Source: an uncultured Duncaniella sp. (lineage in GTDB: Bacteria > Bacteroidota > Bacteroidia > Bacteroidales > Muribaculaceae). From it: a stretch of 49,861 nt of DNA. The DNA is taken from NCBI GenBank assembly GCA_910586305.1, contig CAJUGS010000023.1:1-49861 (forward strand). Reading direction: 5' to 3'. Each line of letters begins with the position of its first letter. Position 1 is the stretch's first letter. Both the position numbers and the translations under genes were made by a program. The notes below the pieces were generated by a model that was given only the letters and a program-made list of their open reading frames with translations, had not been told where the DNA came from and searched no databases. Shown in pieces: positions 16,623-25,330 of this stretch.

Positions 16623-17243
16623 TTACTTGTTCTCGCCCACCTTGTTGTATCGTGCGTTGAGGCCTTTGATCACCTCGGCTGTGATGTCGAGAGCCGGGTT
16701 GAAGTATACGCCTGCGTTCTTGTAGAGAATAGCGTCATATCCGCGCTCCTTGTTGAAGGCCTTGATGAAGCTTTCGATCGAGTCGTTGAGTTGTATCTGC
16801 TGCTGGGCCAGCTCATTGTCGGCGTTGCGGCTGAGGTTGGCCAGGTAGTTCTCGGCATCCTGCTGCATTTTCTGGAGCTTCTGCATATCGGCGTTGTAGC
16901 TTGCTTCGGAGAGATATCCGTTGGACTGGGCCTTCTGCTGCACCTGTGCTGCAAACTTCTGTATCTCGTTTCCTTTGGCCTGGCGGGCGTTGTCGATGCG
17001 TGACACTGCGCGCATTGTGGCCTCCTGGAGATCCTTGGCGAGATTGTAATTTGCGAGCAGTGAGTCGCTGTCGATGTAGCGGATGTTGAGCGTGGTGGGT
17101 GTTCCTTCGGCTGCGGCTGCCTTTGCTGCAGGCGCGGCATCGGTATTAGACTCGTTCCCGTTGCCCGTAGATGAGCAGGCCGTCAGGCTGATGGCGGCGA
17201 GGCCAACAAGCAGCGAGGAGATTGACATTGCGAATTTTTTCAT
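16623..17243 (-). CDS. OmpH/Skp-like lipoprotein
   Basis: A 206-residue protein with lipobox SLTAC (Cys23) and a Ser/Asn/Ala-rich linker, followed by an OmpH/Skp-like domain (about 55-206): the opening strand IRYIDSDSLLANY, a long charged helical hairpin (residues about 70-160) and a closing GYDAILYKNAGVYFNPALDIT segment. Skp proteins are periplasmic chaperones for outer-membrane proteins; this member would be membrane-anchored. The frame is open upstream for 31 codons but the ATG at 17243 gives the clean signal peptide. A 57-residue membrane-protein gene lies 71 nt upstream on the same strand, probably co-transcribed. Confidence 0.85.
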   Translation of the reverse strand: MKKFAMSISSLLVGLAAISLTACSSTGNGNESNTDAAPAAKAAAAEGTPTTLNIRYIDSDSLLANYNLAKDLQEATMRAVSRIDNARQAKGNEIQKFAAQVQQKAQSNGYLSEASYNADMQKLQKMQQDAENYLANLSRNADNELAQQQIQLNDSIESFIKAFNKERGYDAILYKNAGVYFNPALDITAEVIKGLNARYNKVGENK

Positions 17244-17314
17244 GCCAAATGATGGTGAATGTGATAGGATGTATTTTTCTATACTTGTAGTTGTCTTTTT
17301 GCCTGTATGGGAGT

Positions 17315-17488
17315 TTAGGCCTCGTCGTGATGGCATCCCACACCCCGGCGTCGAAGCTCTGGGTTGTCGTGGGCGTGGCCCGACGGAAACCGTCCTCCCT
17401 TGACAAACAGAGCCTTCACTCCGAGCAACAACACGGCAACTCCGATGAGAAGCGCGCTGAGAGCTATGACTGTGAGGATTTCTGTCAT
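17315..17488 (-). CDS. Small single-pass membrane protein with conserved-looking Cys/His tail
   Basis: A short open frame of 57 codons begins at an ATG (17488) and ends in TAA (17317-17315). Residues 4-29 form one membrane helix (ILTVIALSALLIGVAVLLLG), followed by the polar tail FVKGGRFPSGHAHDNPEL and RRRGVGCHHDEA with a Cys next to two His. I recall similar small proteins in other Bacteroidetes with a tail of the form FP..H....LR.RGI.C, without known function. A TACATTTG -7 box lies 20 nt before the start. It precedes the OmpH-like gene on the same strand. Confidence 0.75.
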   Translation of the reverse strand: MTEILTVIALSALLIGVAVLLLGVKALFVKGGRFPSGHAHDNPELRRRGVGCHHDEA

Positions 17489-17508
17489 CGTTCAGTGGTT
17501 TTGTGCTG

Positions 17509-17516
17509 CAAATGTA
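17509..17516 (-). promoter_or_regulatory. -7 box upstream of the small membrane protein gene
   Basis: TACATTTG on the minus strand, 20 nt before the ATG at 17488. No good TTTG is found at the usual -33 distance, so this is a moderate call. Confidence 0.5.
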
Positions 17517-17653
17517 GCAATTTTGGCTTGATTATTGCGCTTATCTCGATTTTATTTTATACCTTAGTGGTGCAAATATGATTTATTTAACAATTGTTTC
17601 ACACTTGCACTAAAGTTTTATAAAAAAACAAGGTGACACTAAAAATATAATAG

Positions 17654-19114
17654 ATGGAAATTAAGGACTTGCAGCCCAAGGCTGTCTTTGAGATCTTTGA
17701 CCGGATCACCCGCATTCCCCGTCCGTCCAAGAAGGAGGAAAAGATCCGTGAGTATATACTCGGCTTCGCCAAGGAGCACGGCATTGCCGCCAAGACCGAC
17801 AAGGTGGGCAACGTGGTGCTGAGTATTCCCGCGACTCCGGGCCATGAGGATGCTCCCACTGTGATTCTCCAGGGCCACATGGATATGGTGTGTGAGTCGA
17901 ACGACAAGTCGTTTGATTTCAACACCCAGCCTATCCCCGCCTATGTTGACGGTGAATGGGTAAAGACCCATGGCACCACTCTCGGCGCCGACAACGGCAT
18001 CGGCATCGCCGCATCTCTCGCCGTGCTCACCGACAAGGATTATGAGCATGGCCCCGTGGAAGCTCTCTTCACCATGGACGAGGAGACAGGTATGACAGGT
18101 GCATTCAACCTCGGCGAGGATATGATCAACGGTTCTATCCTTCTCAACCTCGACTCGGAGGACGATGCTGAGGTGTATGTGGGTTGTGCCGGAGGTGTCG
18201 ACACCCAGGCCTTCTTCACCTACAGCCGTTCATTCGCTCCCAAGGACTTCCTCTACTTCAAGATTAATGTGGAGGGGCTCAACGGCGGACACTCTGGCGG
18301 TGACATTCACCTTGGACGCGCCAATGCCAACAAACTCCTCTGCCGTTTCCTCTTTGACCTTTCCGGCAAGCACGAAGTGGTTGTGTCGGAAATCGACGGC
18401 GGCAACCTGCGCAATGCCATTCCCCGTGCGGCCCATGCCGTGATCGGTATCCACACCTCCCACAAGGAGGCCGTGCGTGCCGCTCTCAATGTCTATACCG
18501 CAGAGCTCGAGAATGAGTATGCCGGTCTGGAGCCGGGTCTCCGCATCACTATGGAGAGTGTGGACACCCCCGACTTCGCCATTGACCAGGCCACCTCGCT
18601 TGCTCTCATCCGTGCCATCTACAGTGCGCCCCACGGCGTCATTTCCATGAGCCGCGACCTTGAGAATCTTGTTGAGACTTCGACAAACCTTGCCTCCGTG
18701 AAGATGGCCGAGAACAACACTATCGTTGTCACCACCAGCCAGCGCAGCTCTGTGGAGTCGCGCAAGTGGGACATCGCCAACCAGGTCGAGGCTCACTTCC
18801 TGCTCGCGGGTGCCAAGGTGACCCACGGAGAGGGATATCCCGGATGGCAGCCCAATATGGACTCGCCCATCATGAAGATCTCCCGCGAGGCCTACAAGGA
18901 GCTTTATGGCATCGAGCCTGAGATCAAGGCCATCCACGCCGGTCTTGAGTGTGGTCTCTTCCTCACCAAGTATCCCCACCTCGACATGGTGTCGTTCGGT
19001 CCCACACTCCGCGACGTTCACTCTCCCTCCGAGCGTATGCACATCCCTGCCGTAGAGCGTTTCTATGGTCAGCTCAAGCGCATCCTCGAGAAGGTGGCCG
19101 TGATGAAGAAATAA
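17654..19114 (+). CDS. pepD: Aminoacyl-histidine dipeptidase (Xaa-His dipeptidase)
   Basis: A 486-residue cytosolic metallopeptidase of the M20C family that cuts dipeptides and releases amino acids. The two-zinc site is visible: His75 and Asp77 in GHMDM, Asp113 in TLGADNGIG, the catalytic pair Glu143-Glu144 in MDEETGMTG, Asp167 in LNLDSED, and a late His in VHSPSERM. The inserted lid domain with GLNGGHSGGDIH is in the middle. Length matches E. coli PepD. It is a single gene; the 165 bp before it are AT-rich and no clear promoter box was found. An 11-bp hairpin follows. Confidence 0.95.
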   Translation: MEIKDLQPKAVFEIFDRITRIPRPSKKEEKIREYILGFAKEHGIAAKTDKVGNVVLSIPATPGHEDAPTVILQGHMDMVCESNDKSFDFNTQPIPAYVDGEWVKTHGTTLGADNGIGIAASLAVLTDKDYEHGPVEALFTMDEETGMTGAFNLGEDMINGSILLNLDSEDDAEVYVGCAGGVDTQAFFTYSRSFAPKDFLYFKINVEGLNGGHSGGDIHLGRANANKLLCRFLFDLSGKHEVVVSEIDGGNLRNAIPRAAHAVIGIHTSHKEAVRAALNVYTAELENEYAGLEPGLRITMESVDTPDFAIDQATSLALIRAIYSAPHGVISMSRDLENLVETSTNLASVKMAENNTIVVTTSQRSSVESRKWDIANQVEAHFLLAGAKVTHGEGYPGWQPNMDSPIMKISREAYKELYGIEPEIKAIHAGLECGLFLTKYPHLDMVSFGPTLRDVHSPSERMHIPAVERFYGQLKRILEKVAVMKK

Positions 19115-19123
19115 TTCGGCATA

Positions 19124-19164
19124 GACGCGTTTCAGCAGTGTTGGCACATATGGTGAAATGCGTC
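19124..19164 (+). terminator. Hairpin after pepD
   Basis: An 11-bp stem (19124-19134 GACGCGTTTCA with 19154-19164, one G-T pair) and a 19-nt loop begin 9 nt after the pepD stop. No T-run follows. Confidence 0.5.
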
Positions 19165-19303
19165 ACTGACGGTGTCGTTTCCGTGTAGAATAGCACACCG
19201 GCCTGATGGGTTCCTGCACGAACCGATTAGTTTGGTAATTTCCCCTTTCTGAGGGGTCTGAGATAGGGAAAGAAGTTAAATAATTGTCAATGTGACATTT
19301 ATT

Positions 19304-19335
19304 TTTGCTTCTTTCCTCTTTTTTTTGTACCTTTG
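19304..19335 (+). promoter_or_regulatory. Promoter with perfect consensus, about 300 nt before the muramidase gene
   Basis: TTTG (19304-19307), exactly 20 nt, then TACCTTTG (19328-19335). Transcription should begin near 19342, far ahead of the next start codon at 19640. Confidence 0.85.
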
Positions 19336-19341
19336 CGCCGT

Positions 19342-19639
19342 TGTTGTCATTTCGGCCACTTACGGGCGGCCTGTGGCAGCCTTTGAAATCATCAATCCAC
19401 ACGTTTTAATGCGTTCTCTCCCTCCGCCGGAAAAGATCATGGGATATGCCCCTTTTTCGGACGACAGGCGCTTTTGACTTCGCAATCCCGCCAAGGGCTT
19501 TCAGAGGAAAGAGAAGTCGAAAGAATTCTGAAAAAGACCGCCGCGCCGACATCATTAGCTATTGTGACGGACGGTCTGAGATAGTCCCCCCTGCGCCGCG
19601 ACAGGCGTGCAAGGGAATTGTAGAACCAAAACTTTTATT
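19342..19639 (+). other. Long untranslated leader of the muramidase gene, possibly structured
   Basis: The pepD-muramidase gap is 525 bp; its right part is this leader of about 298 nt. Its 5' end folds: ATTTC (19349-19353) with GAAAT (19385-19389) enclosing GCCAC/GTGGC. A second small hairpin lies near 19592-19611. A 22-codon open frame (19409-19477) is present, but nothing shows that it is translated. I recognise no known riboswitch class. Confidence 0.5.
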
Positions 19640-20380
19640 ATGCGACTACGTGCAGCACTGCTGACGCTGTCGGTGCTCGTATCGGCCATGGTTTTCACCC
19701 ATGGTTCCGGAAACGTGCAGCATCCCTCGGAAAGACAGATTATCGAGGCAACGATAGCCGAAGTACAAAAGCTCGCTGAGCAAAACGACACAATTCTAAC
19801 TCTGACTGAAGATGACTTCCGCGAGGTGGCAGAAAGCCTCGGAGTGGAGGTTGCAGCCATCAAGGCCGTTGTCGAAATCGAGGCAGGCCGGGCACACGAG
19901 GGGTTTTCCGAACCTGGGAAACCGCTTATCAATTTTGACCTTTCTATGTTCCGCCGATTCGCATCGAAGCGTGGCGTGAACCTTTCAAACTACCGCAAGT
20001 CACACGCTGTGGTGTTCAACTCCCACCGTGGCTCGCAGGATCGCGCCAACCGTCGACTGGAGGCTGCGAGAAGTATTCATCCATCTGCCGCTGTGGAGGG
20101 CACATTCTGGGGTATGTTCCAGATTGGCGGATTCAACTGGCGCAAATGCGGCTGCGAGAGCCTCAAAGATTTCGAGGAACGCATGAGCCGTTCAGAGCGC
20201 GACCAGCTCGATATGTTTGCGAGCTTCGTATCCACTTCGGGTCTGCTCAAGCATCTCAAGTCCAAGAACTGGGCCGCGTTTGCCCGTGGCTATAACGGTC
20301 CGGCCTACGCCCGTCATTCCTATGACACCCGTATGGCTGCAGCCTACGCCCGCCACTCGCGTCCTGATACAGAGTGGTAA
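19640..20380 (+). CDS. Secreted N-acetylmuramidase-domain protein
   Basis: A 246-residue protein with a signal sequence (residues 1-22) and a C-terminal domain (about 55-246) that resembles the phage-type N-acetylmuramidase family (DUF3380), which cuts the glycan chain of peptidoglycan. The segment VVEIEAGRAHEGF holds the likely catalytic Glu (79 or 81), followed by INFDLSMFRRF, and GTFWGMFQIGGFNWRKCG and the ARGYNGPAY end motif are typical. The frame is open upstream to 19607, but ATG 19640 gives the signal peptide. It is a single gene with a long leader and a two-way terminator. A role in cell-wall turnover is inferred; it is not in a phage context here. Confidence 0.85.
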   Translation: MRLRAALLTLSVLVSAMVFTHGSGNVQHPSERQIIEATIAEVQKLAEQNDTILTLTEDDFREVAESLGVEVAAIKAVVEIEAGRAHEGFSEPGKPLINFDLSMFRRFASKRGVNLSNYRKSHAVVFNSHRGSQDRANRRLEAARSIHPSAAVEGTFWGMFQIGGFNWRKCGCESLKDFEERMSRSERDQLDMFASFVSTSGLLKHLKSKNWAAFARGYNGPAYARHSYDTRMAAAYARHSRPDTEW

Positions 20381-20407
20381 TTTCCACGAGCCACTGTATG
20401 TGGCAAT

Positions 20408-20465
20408 GCTATAAAATCGTAGCGCCAAAGAGACACAGGCCTCTTTGGCGCTACGATTTTATAGC
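20408..20465. terminator. Bidirectional terminator with a perfect 25-bp stem
   Basis: A perfect 25-bp inverted repeat (20408-20432 with 20441-20465) has an 8-nt loop. The GC-rich core is flanked by ATAAAATCG/CGATTTTAT, supplying a U-tract on either strand. It lies between convergent genes ending at 20380 (plus) and 20478 (minus). Confidence 0.92.
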
Positions 20466-20477
20466 GTCTGTCCGGGA

Positions 20478-21476
20478 TTACTTCCCTATTCTGTAGGCTA
20501 TGCGGAAGTTGACAACGGGATAGACCTTCAGAGATTTGGCGGTCTCCACATAGTCTCCCACCTTGCCGGTGATGTTGTTCACGTCGTCTGAAAGGTCCAC
20601 ATTCTCGTGGGTTCGTATGCTCGGAGTGCCGCCCCAGAAGAGCACACCGCCGTCTACGCCTATGTTGATGCGCTTGTCTTTGCCCACGCTCGTCACGTAG
20701 CCGAGGCCCAGGTAGGGCTTGAAACTGTTAACAAACATATCTGCCTTGACCGTTCCGTCCTTGTCCGGCTCCATCATATACGGGCTGCCGTCGGCGTGGT
20801 CGCCCACGTGGATGCCCACGCGGCCATATCCCTCCATCTTCTCCTTGAGACGGTCGGCCACGTCGGGGTCGAGATACACGTCTTCATATATAGGGGTCTC
20901 TATGAAGTCGGTGGTCAGCACCCAGTCGTGCATCTGGTTGAACATACCTATTGCCAGGAGCGATGGCATCTCCTCCATGGCGTTGATGGCCGATCCGATA
21001 TTCTTCGAGCCCCAGTAGAAGCCGGCGGTTGCATACCAGTGCTTGTTGCGCAGGGGGAAGAAGTCGACAAGCAGCTTGAAGTTGACCATCTTGGCCTTGC
21101 AGTTCATGCGCACGGTCTGGTCTACGTCAAATCCGGATATCTGTTTCATGAGCTGTTGTATCTCCGAGAAGTCCGATCCGCTGAGGGCGCCGTCGCGGTA
21201 GCTGTCTATGCCAAACTTGAGAGGCACGTTGAATCGAGGCATATAGTCGACACCCGCGCGAACGCGCATGAACGATGTGGGCATGGCCGACACTTCGAGG
21301 CCTACGCCGGTGGTGCCGAGAGTCAGGCCCAGATCGACTGTGTGTGCAAGGCGTGAGGTGAATGACTCAGTGGACGGGCGGACTGACATTTCTATGGATT
21401 CTTCTGCTGCTTTAGAGGCAGTTGGTGAAAGTGACAGCCAACAAGCAAGAAAAGATGTAATAATGGTCTTTTTCAT
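20478..21476 (-). CDS. Predicted outer-membrane beta-barrel protein of unknown function
   Basis: A 332-residue protein with a signal peptide (residues 1-24, cut near SKAAE). The rest alternates polar and hydrophobic residues with many aromatic-ended strands, for example VDLGLTLGTTGVGLEV, FMRVRAGVDYMPRF, KHWYATAGFYWGSK, YLGLGYVTS and the final VVNFRIAYRIGK, as in small outer-membrane barrels. I do not recognise a specific family. A long central stretch (about 180-255) with DVYLDPDVADRLKEKMEG may form a loop or plug. It is divergent from the coiled-coil lipoprotein gene and shares a 220-bp intergenic region with it. Confidence 0.8.
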   Translation of the reverse strand: MKKTIITSFLACWLSLSPTASKAAEESIEMSVRPSTESFTSRLAHTVDLGLTLGTTGVGLEVSAMPTSFMRVRAGVDYMPRFNVPLKFGIDSYRDGALSGSDFSEIQQLMKQISGFDVDQTVRMNCKAKMVNFKLLVDFFPLRNKHWYATAGFYWGSKNIGSAINAMEEMPSLLAIGMFNQMHDWVLTTDFIETPIYEDVYLDPDVADRLKEKMEGYGRVGIHVGDHADGSPYMMEPDKDGTVKADMFVNSFKPYLGLGYVTSVGKDKRINIGVDGGVLFWGGTPSIRTHENVDLSDDVNNITGKVGDYVETAKSLKVYPVVNFRIAYRIGK

Positions 21477-21507
21477 GTAAAAAATACTCCAAATTTCTAT
21501 TTTGATG

Positions 21508-21515
21508 CAAAATTA
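21508..21515 (-). promoter_or_regulatory. -7 box of the beta-barrel gene
   Basis: TAATTTTG on the minus strand, 31 nt before the ATG at 21476. No clear -33 TTTG at the usual distance. Confidence 0.5.
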
Positions 21516-21549
21516 CGTAAAATAATGATGTGATGTCATTTTTTTTTGT

Positions 21550-21557
21550 TAATTTTG
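21550..21557 (+). promoter_or_regulatory. Possible -7 box of the coiled-coil lipoprotein gene
   Basis: TAATTTTG on the plus strand, about 140 nt before the ATG at 21697 and divergent from the minus-strand box at 21508-21515. The -33 element is weak. The rest of the 220-bp gap is AT-rich without obvious repeats. Confidence 0.4.
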
Positions 21558-21696
21558 TCCCGAATTTCATTAAAGCTATTCAACATTCTTCAACATATTG
21601 AATTATTTGCAAATCGCTTAACAATCCGTTCACAAAACCACGTCACGACTATAAATTGCACAAAATTAACCTATATTAAATAACAAACTGAAAGTA

Positions 21697-24147
21697 ATGA
21701 ACCGAAAATTACTTAATGGATTACTGGCTACCGCCATCATCATGGGTGGTGCCGCGTCAGTGACCTCATGTAAGGACACTGACGAAGATCAGTACGCCCA
21801 GCTCAAGAGTGACAACCTCTCTCTCGGGAAAAAAATTGAAGCACTCACAGCTGCTCAGAAAGAACTCGCGGAGGCTCAGGCCAAGTGCAAGCAGGATTGT
21901 GAAAACGCTTGGAAGAACTTCAAGGAGACAGGTCTCGAGCAGTGGCTCAATGAGTATGTTTCTAAAAGAGGCGAGATCGCCACTTTCGCAGCTCTCATCG
22001 AAGAGGTAAACTCTCTTAAAGCACAGCTTGACGCTGCCAAGGGCAACGCAGAGAGTCTCAGCGATCGTCTTGGTGAAATGGATCTTATCCTTGACACCGT
22101 TAAGGATATCCCCGGAATGAATCAGGTTAAGGCTCTGCTCGAAGGCTGGAACACCGACCTTCCCACTGTGCTTACCGAAGCTCACGAAGCAAAGATTCAG
22201 GCTGACAAGAACAAGGCTACACTTGAAGCTCTTCTCGACGGCAAGACCGCTGCTGAACTCAATGCAGAGATTGACGGCGCAGTTGCCGCTGCCACAGAGG
22301 CAAAGGAAAATGCTAATAAAGCTCTTGAACTTGCCAATAAGCTTAAGTCTACAACAGACAAGCTCACAACGGATCTTGAAGCCCTCGCTGCTCGTGTTGA
22401 AGTCAATGAGAAGAATATCGCAAAGCTCACCAAGAAGCTTGACGCTCTCACCGGCCGTCTCAACAAGCTTGTGACCGGTATCATCGTTCAGCAGGTTTCC
22501 AACCCTGTGTTCGGTAAGATCAACCTTCCTCTCGACATCAAGTCGGGTGTACTCATGGCTTACTTCGGCGATCGTGAGCTTGGTGAACTTTATTTCCCCG
22601 CTGTGAATACTACTACCGCAGAGTATGACAACGCGTCAAACTGGATTACTCTGGAAGATCAGACTAATGCCAATATCAAGCCTGTGAAGATCTCCGGCGT
22701 GTATGGTCTGAATGACGGTGCCCTCAACCTCGGTTCTGTCTACATGACTGTTAACCCCGTGAACGTAGACTTCGAGAATACTACTTTCGAACTTGTAAAC
22801 AGCAAGGGCGAGACCAACGGTATCAAGCTTGGCGCACTTGCCAATTGCGACGAGGAGCTGATGTTTGGTTTCGGTCGCTCGGCTGAGGTTCCCACCGGTC
22901 TCTACAAGGCAGGTGCTTCCTATCCCGCCACTACAATAGAGGATCTCAACGGCATCAAGTTTACTGTAACCGACGGCTTCAAGAACAAGGTTGAGGCTAT
23001 GCTCAAGCAGCACTCTCTCTCTGACATCGCTGCTCTCACCAAGCTCATCTTCGACCAGTTCAACAACAAGTTTGCTGCTCGTGGTGTTCGCGCTGTCTGG
23101 GAATACGACGCTTACGATGAGGAAGGAAACGCGTTCAAGCAGCTTGACGCTACCTACTCTGAGTTCTCTCTCGCAGCTACCGCTGTGAAGCCCCTCAGCT
23201 ACAAGTTCCTCTATGGTACAGAGTTCAACCCCATCGGTACCATTTCGCCCATCGAGGACTTCACCTTCGGTGACGAAATCAAAATCGAGGTGCCCGAATT
23301 TGAATTTAACCTCAGCAATGTTCCCTTCAACTTCTCCTTCGGTGAGATCGAGGTTAGCCTTAACGGTGTTGAGATTGAAGTGTTAGTGCCTGCTACCGAT
23401 GTATACGACGACCTTGGAAATGTAATCGGTCATATCCAAGAGACTACTGCAACGGCTTCCGACCTTTCTCAGCTCGAGGGTGCTATCTCTGAAGCTATCT
23501 CTTCGTCTCTCCAGTCTCAGGATGCTGCTCTCCAGAAGGCCTTCAGCGAGGCTATGTCTAAGGTTGCAAGCGATATCAACAGCCAGATCAATGATAAGAT
23601 GAAGGAATTCGAGACCAGCATCAACGATCAGTTCAATGATATCATCGGCAACATGGAAGACAAGGTTAACGGCTACCTTGGCACTGTCAACAAGTATATC
23701 GACAAGGTCAACAGCCTCATCAACCGCGTCAACAAGATCCTCAAGAACCCCAACCACTACCTCCAGATCGCTATGGTCTATGAAGGCAATGACGGTCAGT
23801 TCCACCAGGTATCTAACAACTCGGTTCTTCCCTCTGCGTTCAAGCTCGATGGTGGCAACGGTCTCCGTCTCTTCGCTACCAGCTACAACGGTGAACTTCT
23901 CGTTCCCTCTTACAAGAAGTTTGTTGCTGTGACCAACGCTTACCGCACAGGCGACCTCAGCAAGACTCCTGTTGCTTCTGTTATCGCTGATGCCAACAAC
24001 GCCGAGTACTGGAACGCCGTAGTTGACGGTGTGACCACCCGCTACGCTCTCAAGCTCACCAAGGGCTACACCTACGAGATCGTATACTCGTCACTCGACT
24101 ACCACGGATACACCTCTACCCGCAAGTTCTACGTTTCTGCCGAATAA
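21697..24147 (+). CDS. Large coiled-coil surface lipoprotein of unknown function
   Basis: An 816-residue lipoprotein with lipidated Cys25 (SVTSCKDTDED). Residues about 33-262 are largely heptad-like helix (AQLKSDNLSLGKKIEALTAA, later ELANKLKSTTDKLTTDLEAL). Residues about 265-580 are beta-rich and end in repeated FEFNLSNVPFNFSFGEIEV-type strands. A second helical stretch runs about 588-683 (SQLEGAISEAISSSLQSQD, NSQINDKMKEFETSINDQF). A final beta domain (about 690-816) ends YVSAE. I recall similar SCKD-plus-acid, coiled-coil lipoproteins in Bacteroidales, with no assigned role. It lies 21 nt upstream of an OmpA-family gene, so the two products probably act together at the outer membrane. C-ending codons are frequent, suggesting high expression. 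Confidence 0.85.
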   Translation: MNRKLLNGLLATAIIMGGAASVTSCKDTDEDQYAQLKSDNLSLGKKIEALTAAQKELAEAQAKCKQDCENAWKNFKETGLEQWLNEYVSKRGEIATFAALIEEVNSLKAQLDAAKGNAESLSDRLGEMDLILDTVKDIPGMNQVKALLEGWNTDLPTVLTEAHEAKIQADKNKATLEALLDGKTAAELNAEIDGAVAAATEAKENANKALELANKLKSTTDKLTTDLEALAARVEVNEKNIAKLTKKLDALTGRLNKLVTGIIVQQVSNPVFGKINLPLDIKSGVLMAYFGDRELGELYFPAVNTTTAEYDNASNWITLEDQTNANIKPVKISGVYGLNDGALNLGSVYMTVNPVNVDFENTTFELVNSKGETNGIKLGALANCDEELMFGFGRSAEVPTGLYKAGASYPATTIEDLNGIKFTVTDGFKNKVEAMLKQHSLSDIAALTKLIFDQFNNKFAARGVRAVWEYDAYDEEGNAFKQLDATYSEFSLAATAVKPLSYKFLYGTEFNPIGTISPIEDFTFGDEIKIEVPEFEFNLSNVPFNFSFGEIEVSLNGVEIEVLVPATDVYDDLGNVIGHIQETTATASDLSQLEGAISEAISSSLQSQDAALQKAFSEAMSKVASDINSQINDKMKEFETSINDQFNDIIGNMEDKVNGYLGTVNKYIDKVNSLINRVNKILKNPNHYLQIAMVYEGNDGQFHQVSNNSVLPSAFKLDGGNGLRLFATSYNGELLVPSYKKFVAVTNAYRTGDLSKTPVASVIADANNAEYWNAVVDGVTTRYALKLTKGYTYEIVYSSLDYHGYTSTRKFYVSAE

Positions 24148-24168
24148 TCCCATTCACACAAGAACAAG

Positions 24169-25299
24169 ATGAAAATGACAATAAAGAAATCTTTGCTGAC
24201 CGCAGCCGTGGCCCTCACCGGTCTCGCTGCAACAGCCCAGGGACCGGCGGAGGAATATGAATATGTATTCAACCCCCACTGGTATGGCCAGGCTCAGGTA
24301 GGCATCCAGGAGACTCTTGGCGAGGCCAGCTTCGGCGACCTTCTCGCCCCCAATGCCCAGCTTGCCGCCGGCTATCAGTTCTCACCCCTCTTTGGCGCAC
24401 GTTTCTCGCTCAACTCCTGGCAGAGCAAGGCCTCGATTGACTTCGAAGGTACCCACAAGTGGAAGTGGAACTATATCGCCCCGATGGTCGACGCTACTTT
24501 CAGCCTCACCAACTTCATCGGTGGCTATAACCCCGAGCGTCTCGTAGACGTTAATGTTCTCGCCGGTCTCGGTGTCAACATCGGCTACAAGAACAAGGAG
24601 GCCAACAACATCAACGCCGCCCTCAGCGAGGCTGCAGGATTCTCTCCCGTGCTCCGCAACATCTGGAGCGGTACCAAGGCCCGCTTCGTGTTCCGCATGG
24701 GCGCCGCTGTTGACTTCCGCGTGGCCGAGGCCTGGAAGGTAGGTCTCGAACTTCAGGCCAACGTGCTCCCCGACGGATACAACTCCAAGAAGGCCGGCAA
24801 CGCCGACTGGTATTTCAACGGCCTCGTTGGTGTGAAGTACACCTTCGGCCCCTCCTTCAGCAAGCGCAAGAAGGAAGTTCCCGCTCCCCAGGTGATTGTG
24901 GAGGAGAAGATCGTCGAGAAGATCGTCGAGGTTCCCGCCAAGCCTGTAGAGGTTGTGAAGGACGTTCAGGAGCCCATCACCCGCGACATCTTCTTCACCA
25001 TTTCCAAGACCCAGATCTCGCTCTACGAGATGCAGAAGGTGAAAGAGATTGCCGAGTACCTCAAGGCCAATCCCAAAGCCAAGGTGAGCATCACCGGCTA
25101 TGCCGACAAGGGCACCGGTTCGCTGAAGCTCAACCTCAACCTCGCCGAGAAGCGCGCCCAGGCTGTTGCCGACGTGCTCCGCAAGGACTTCGGTATCGCC
25201 GCTGACCGCATCAAGTCTGCCGGCATGACCGCTGAGGCTACACCTCCCTTTACCGATCCCGTTCTCAACCGTGTTGCTGTCTGCATCACCGAGGACTAA
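24169..25299 (+). CDS. OmpA-family outer-membrane protein
   Basis: A 376-residue protein with a signal peptide (cut near ATAQ24), an N-terminal eight-strand-type barrel (about 30-228), a linker with the VEEKIVEKIVEVPAKPVEVV repeat (about 243-265), and a C-terminal OmpA peptidoglycan-binding domain (about 270-376). The diaminopimelate-contact residues of OmpA domains are present as Asp313 (GYADKGTG) and Arg329 (LAEKRAQAV). It ties the outer membrane to the cell wall. It follows the coiled-coil lipoprotein gene by 21 nt and is probably co-transcribed with it. A strong hairpin follows it. Confidence 0.93.
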   Translation: MKMTIKKSLLTAAVALTGLAATAQGPAEEYEYVFNPHWYGQAQVGIQETLGEASFGDLLAPNAQLAAGYQFSPLFGARFSLNSWQSKASIDFEGTHKWKWNYIAPMVDATFSLTNFIGGYNPERLVDVNVLAGLGVNIGYKNKEANNINAALSEAAGFSPVLRNIWSGTKARFVFRMGAAVDFRVAEAWKVGLELQANVLPDGYNSKKAGNADWYFNGLVGVKYTFGPSFSKRKKEVPAPQVIVEEKIVEKIVEVPAKPVEVVKDVQEPITRDIFFTISKTQISLYEMQKVKEIAEYLKANPKAKVSITGYADKGTGSLKLNLNLAEKRAQAVADVLRKDFGIAADRIKSAGMTAEATPPFTDPVLNRVAVCITED

Positions 25300-25330
25300 T
25301 TTAACTGAAACCCTCCAACTCTAATCAGGA

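Noticed and set aside
19255..19584. A 12-nt direct repeat GGTCTGAGATAG at 19255 and 19573, resembling the CTGAGA of TPP riboswitches
   Set aside because: The first copy lies upstream of the promoter and no other TPP riboswitch elements are present around either copy.
19446..19664. A 72-codon plus-strand frame in the muramidase leader
   Set aside because: It runs through the true start codon, has a basic low-quality product and no recognisable feature.
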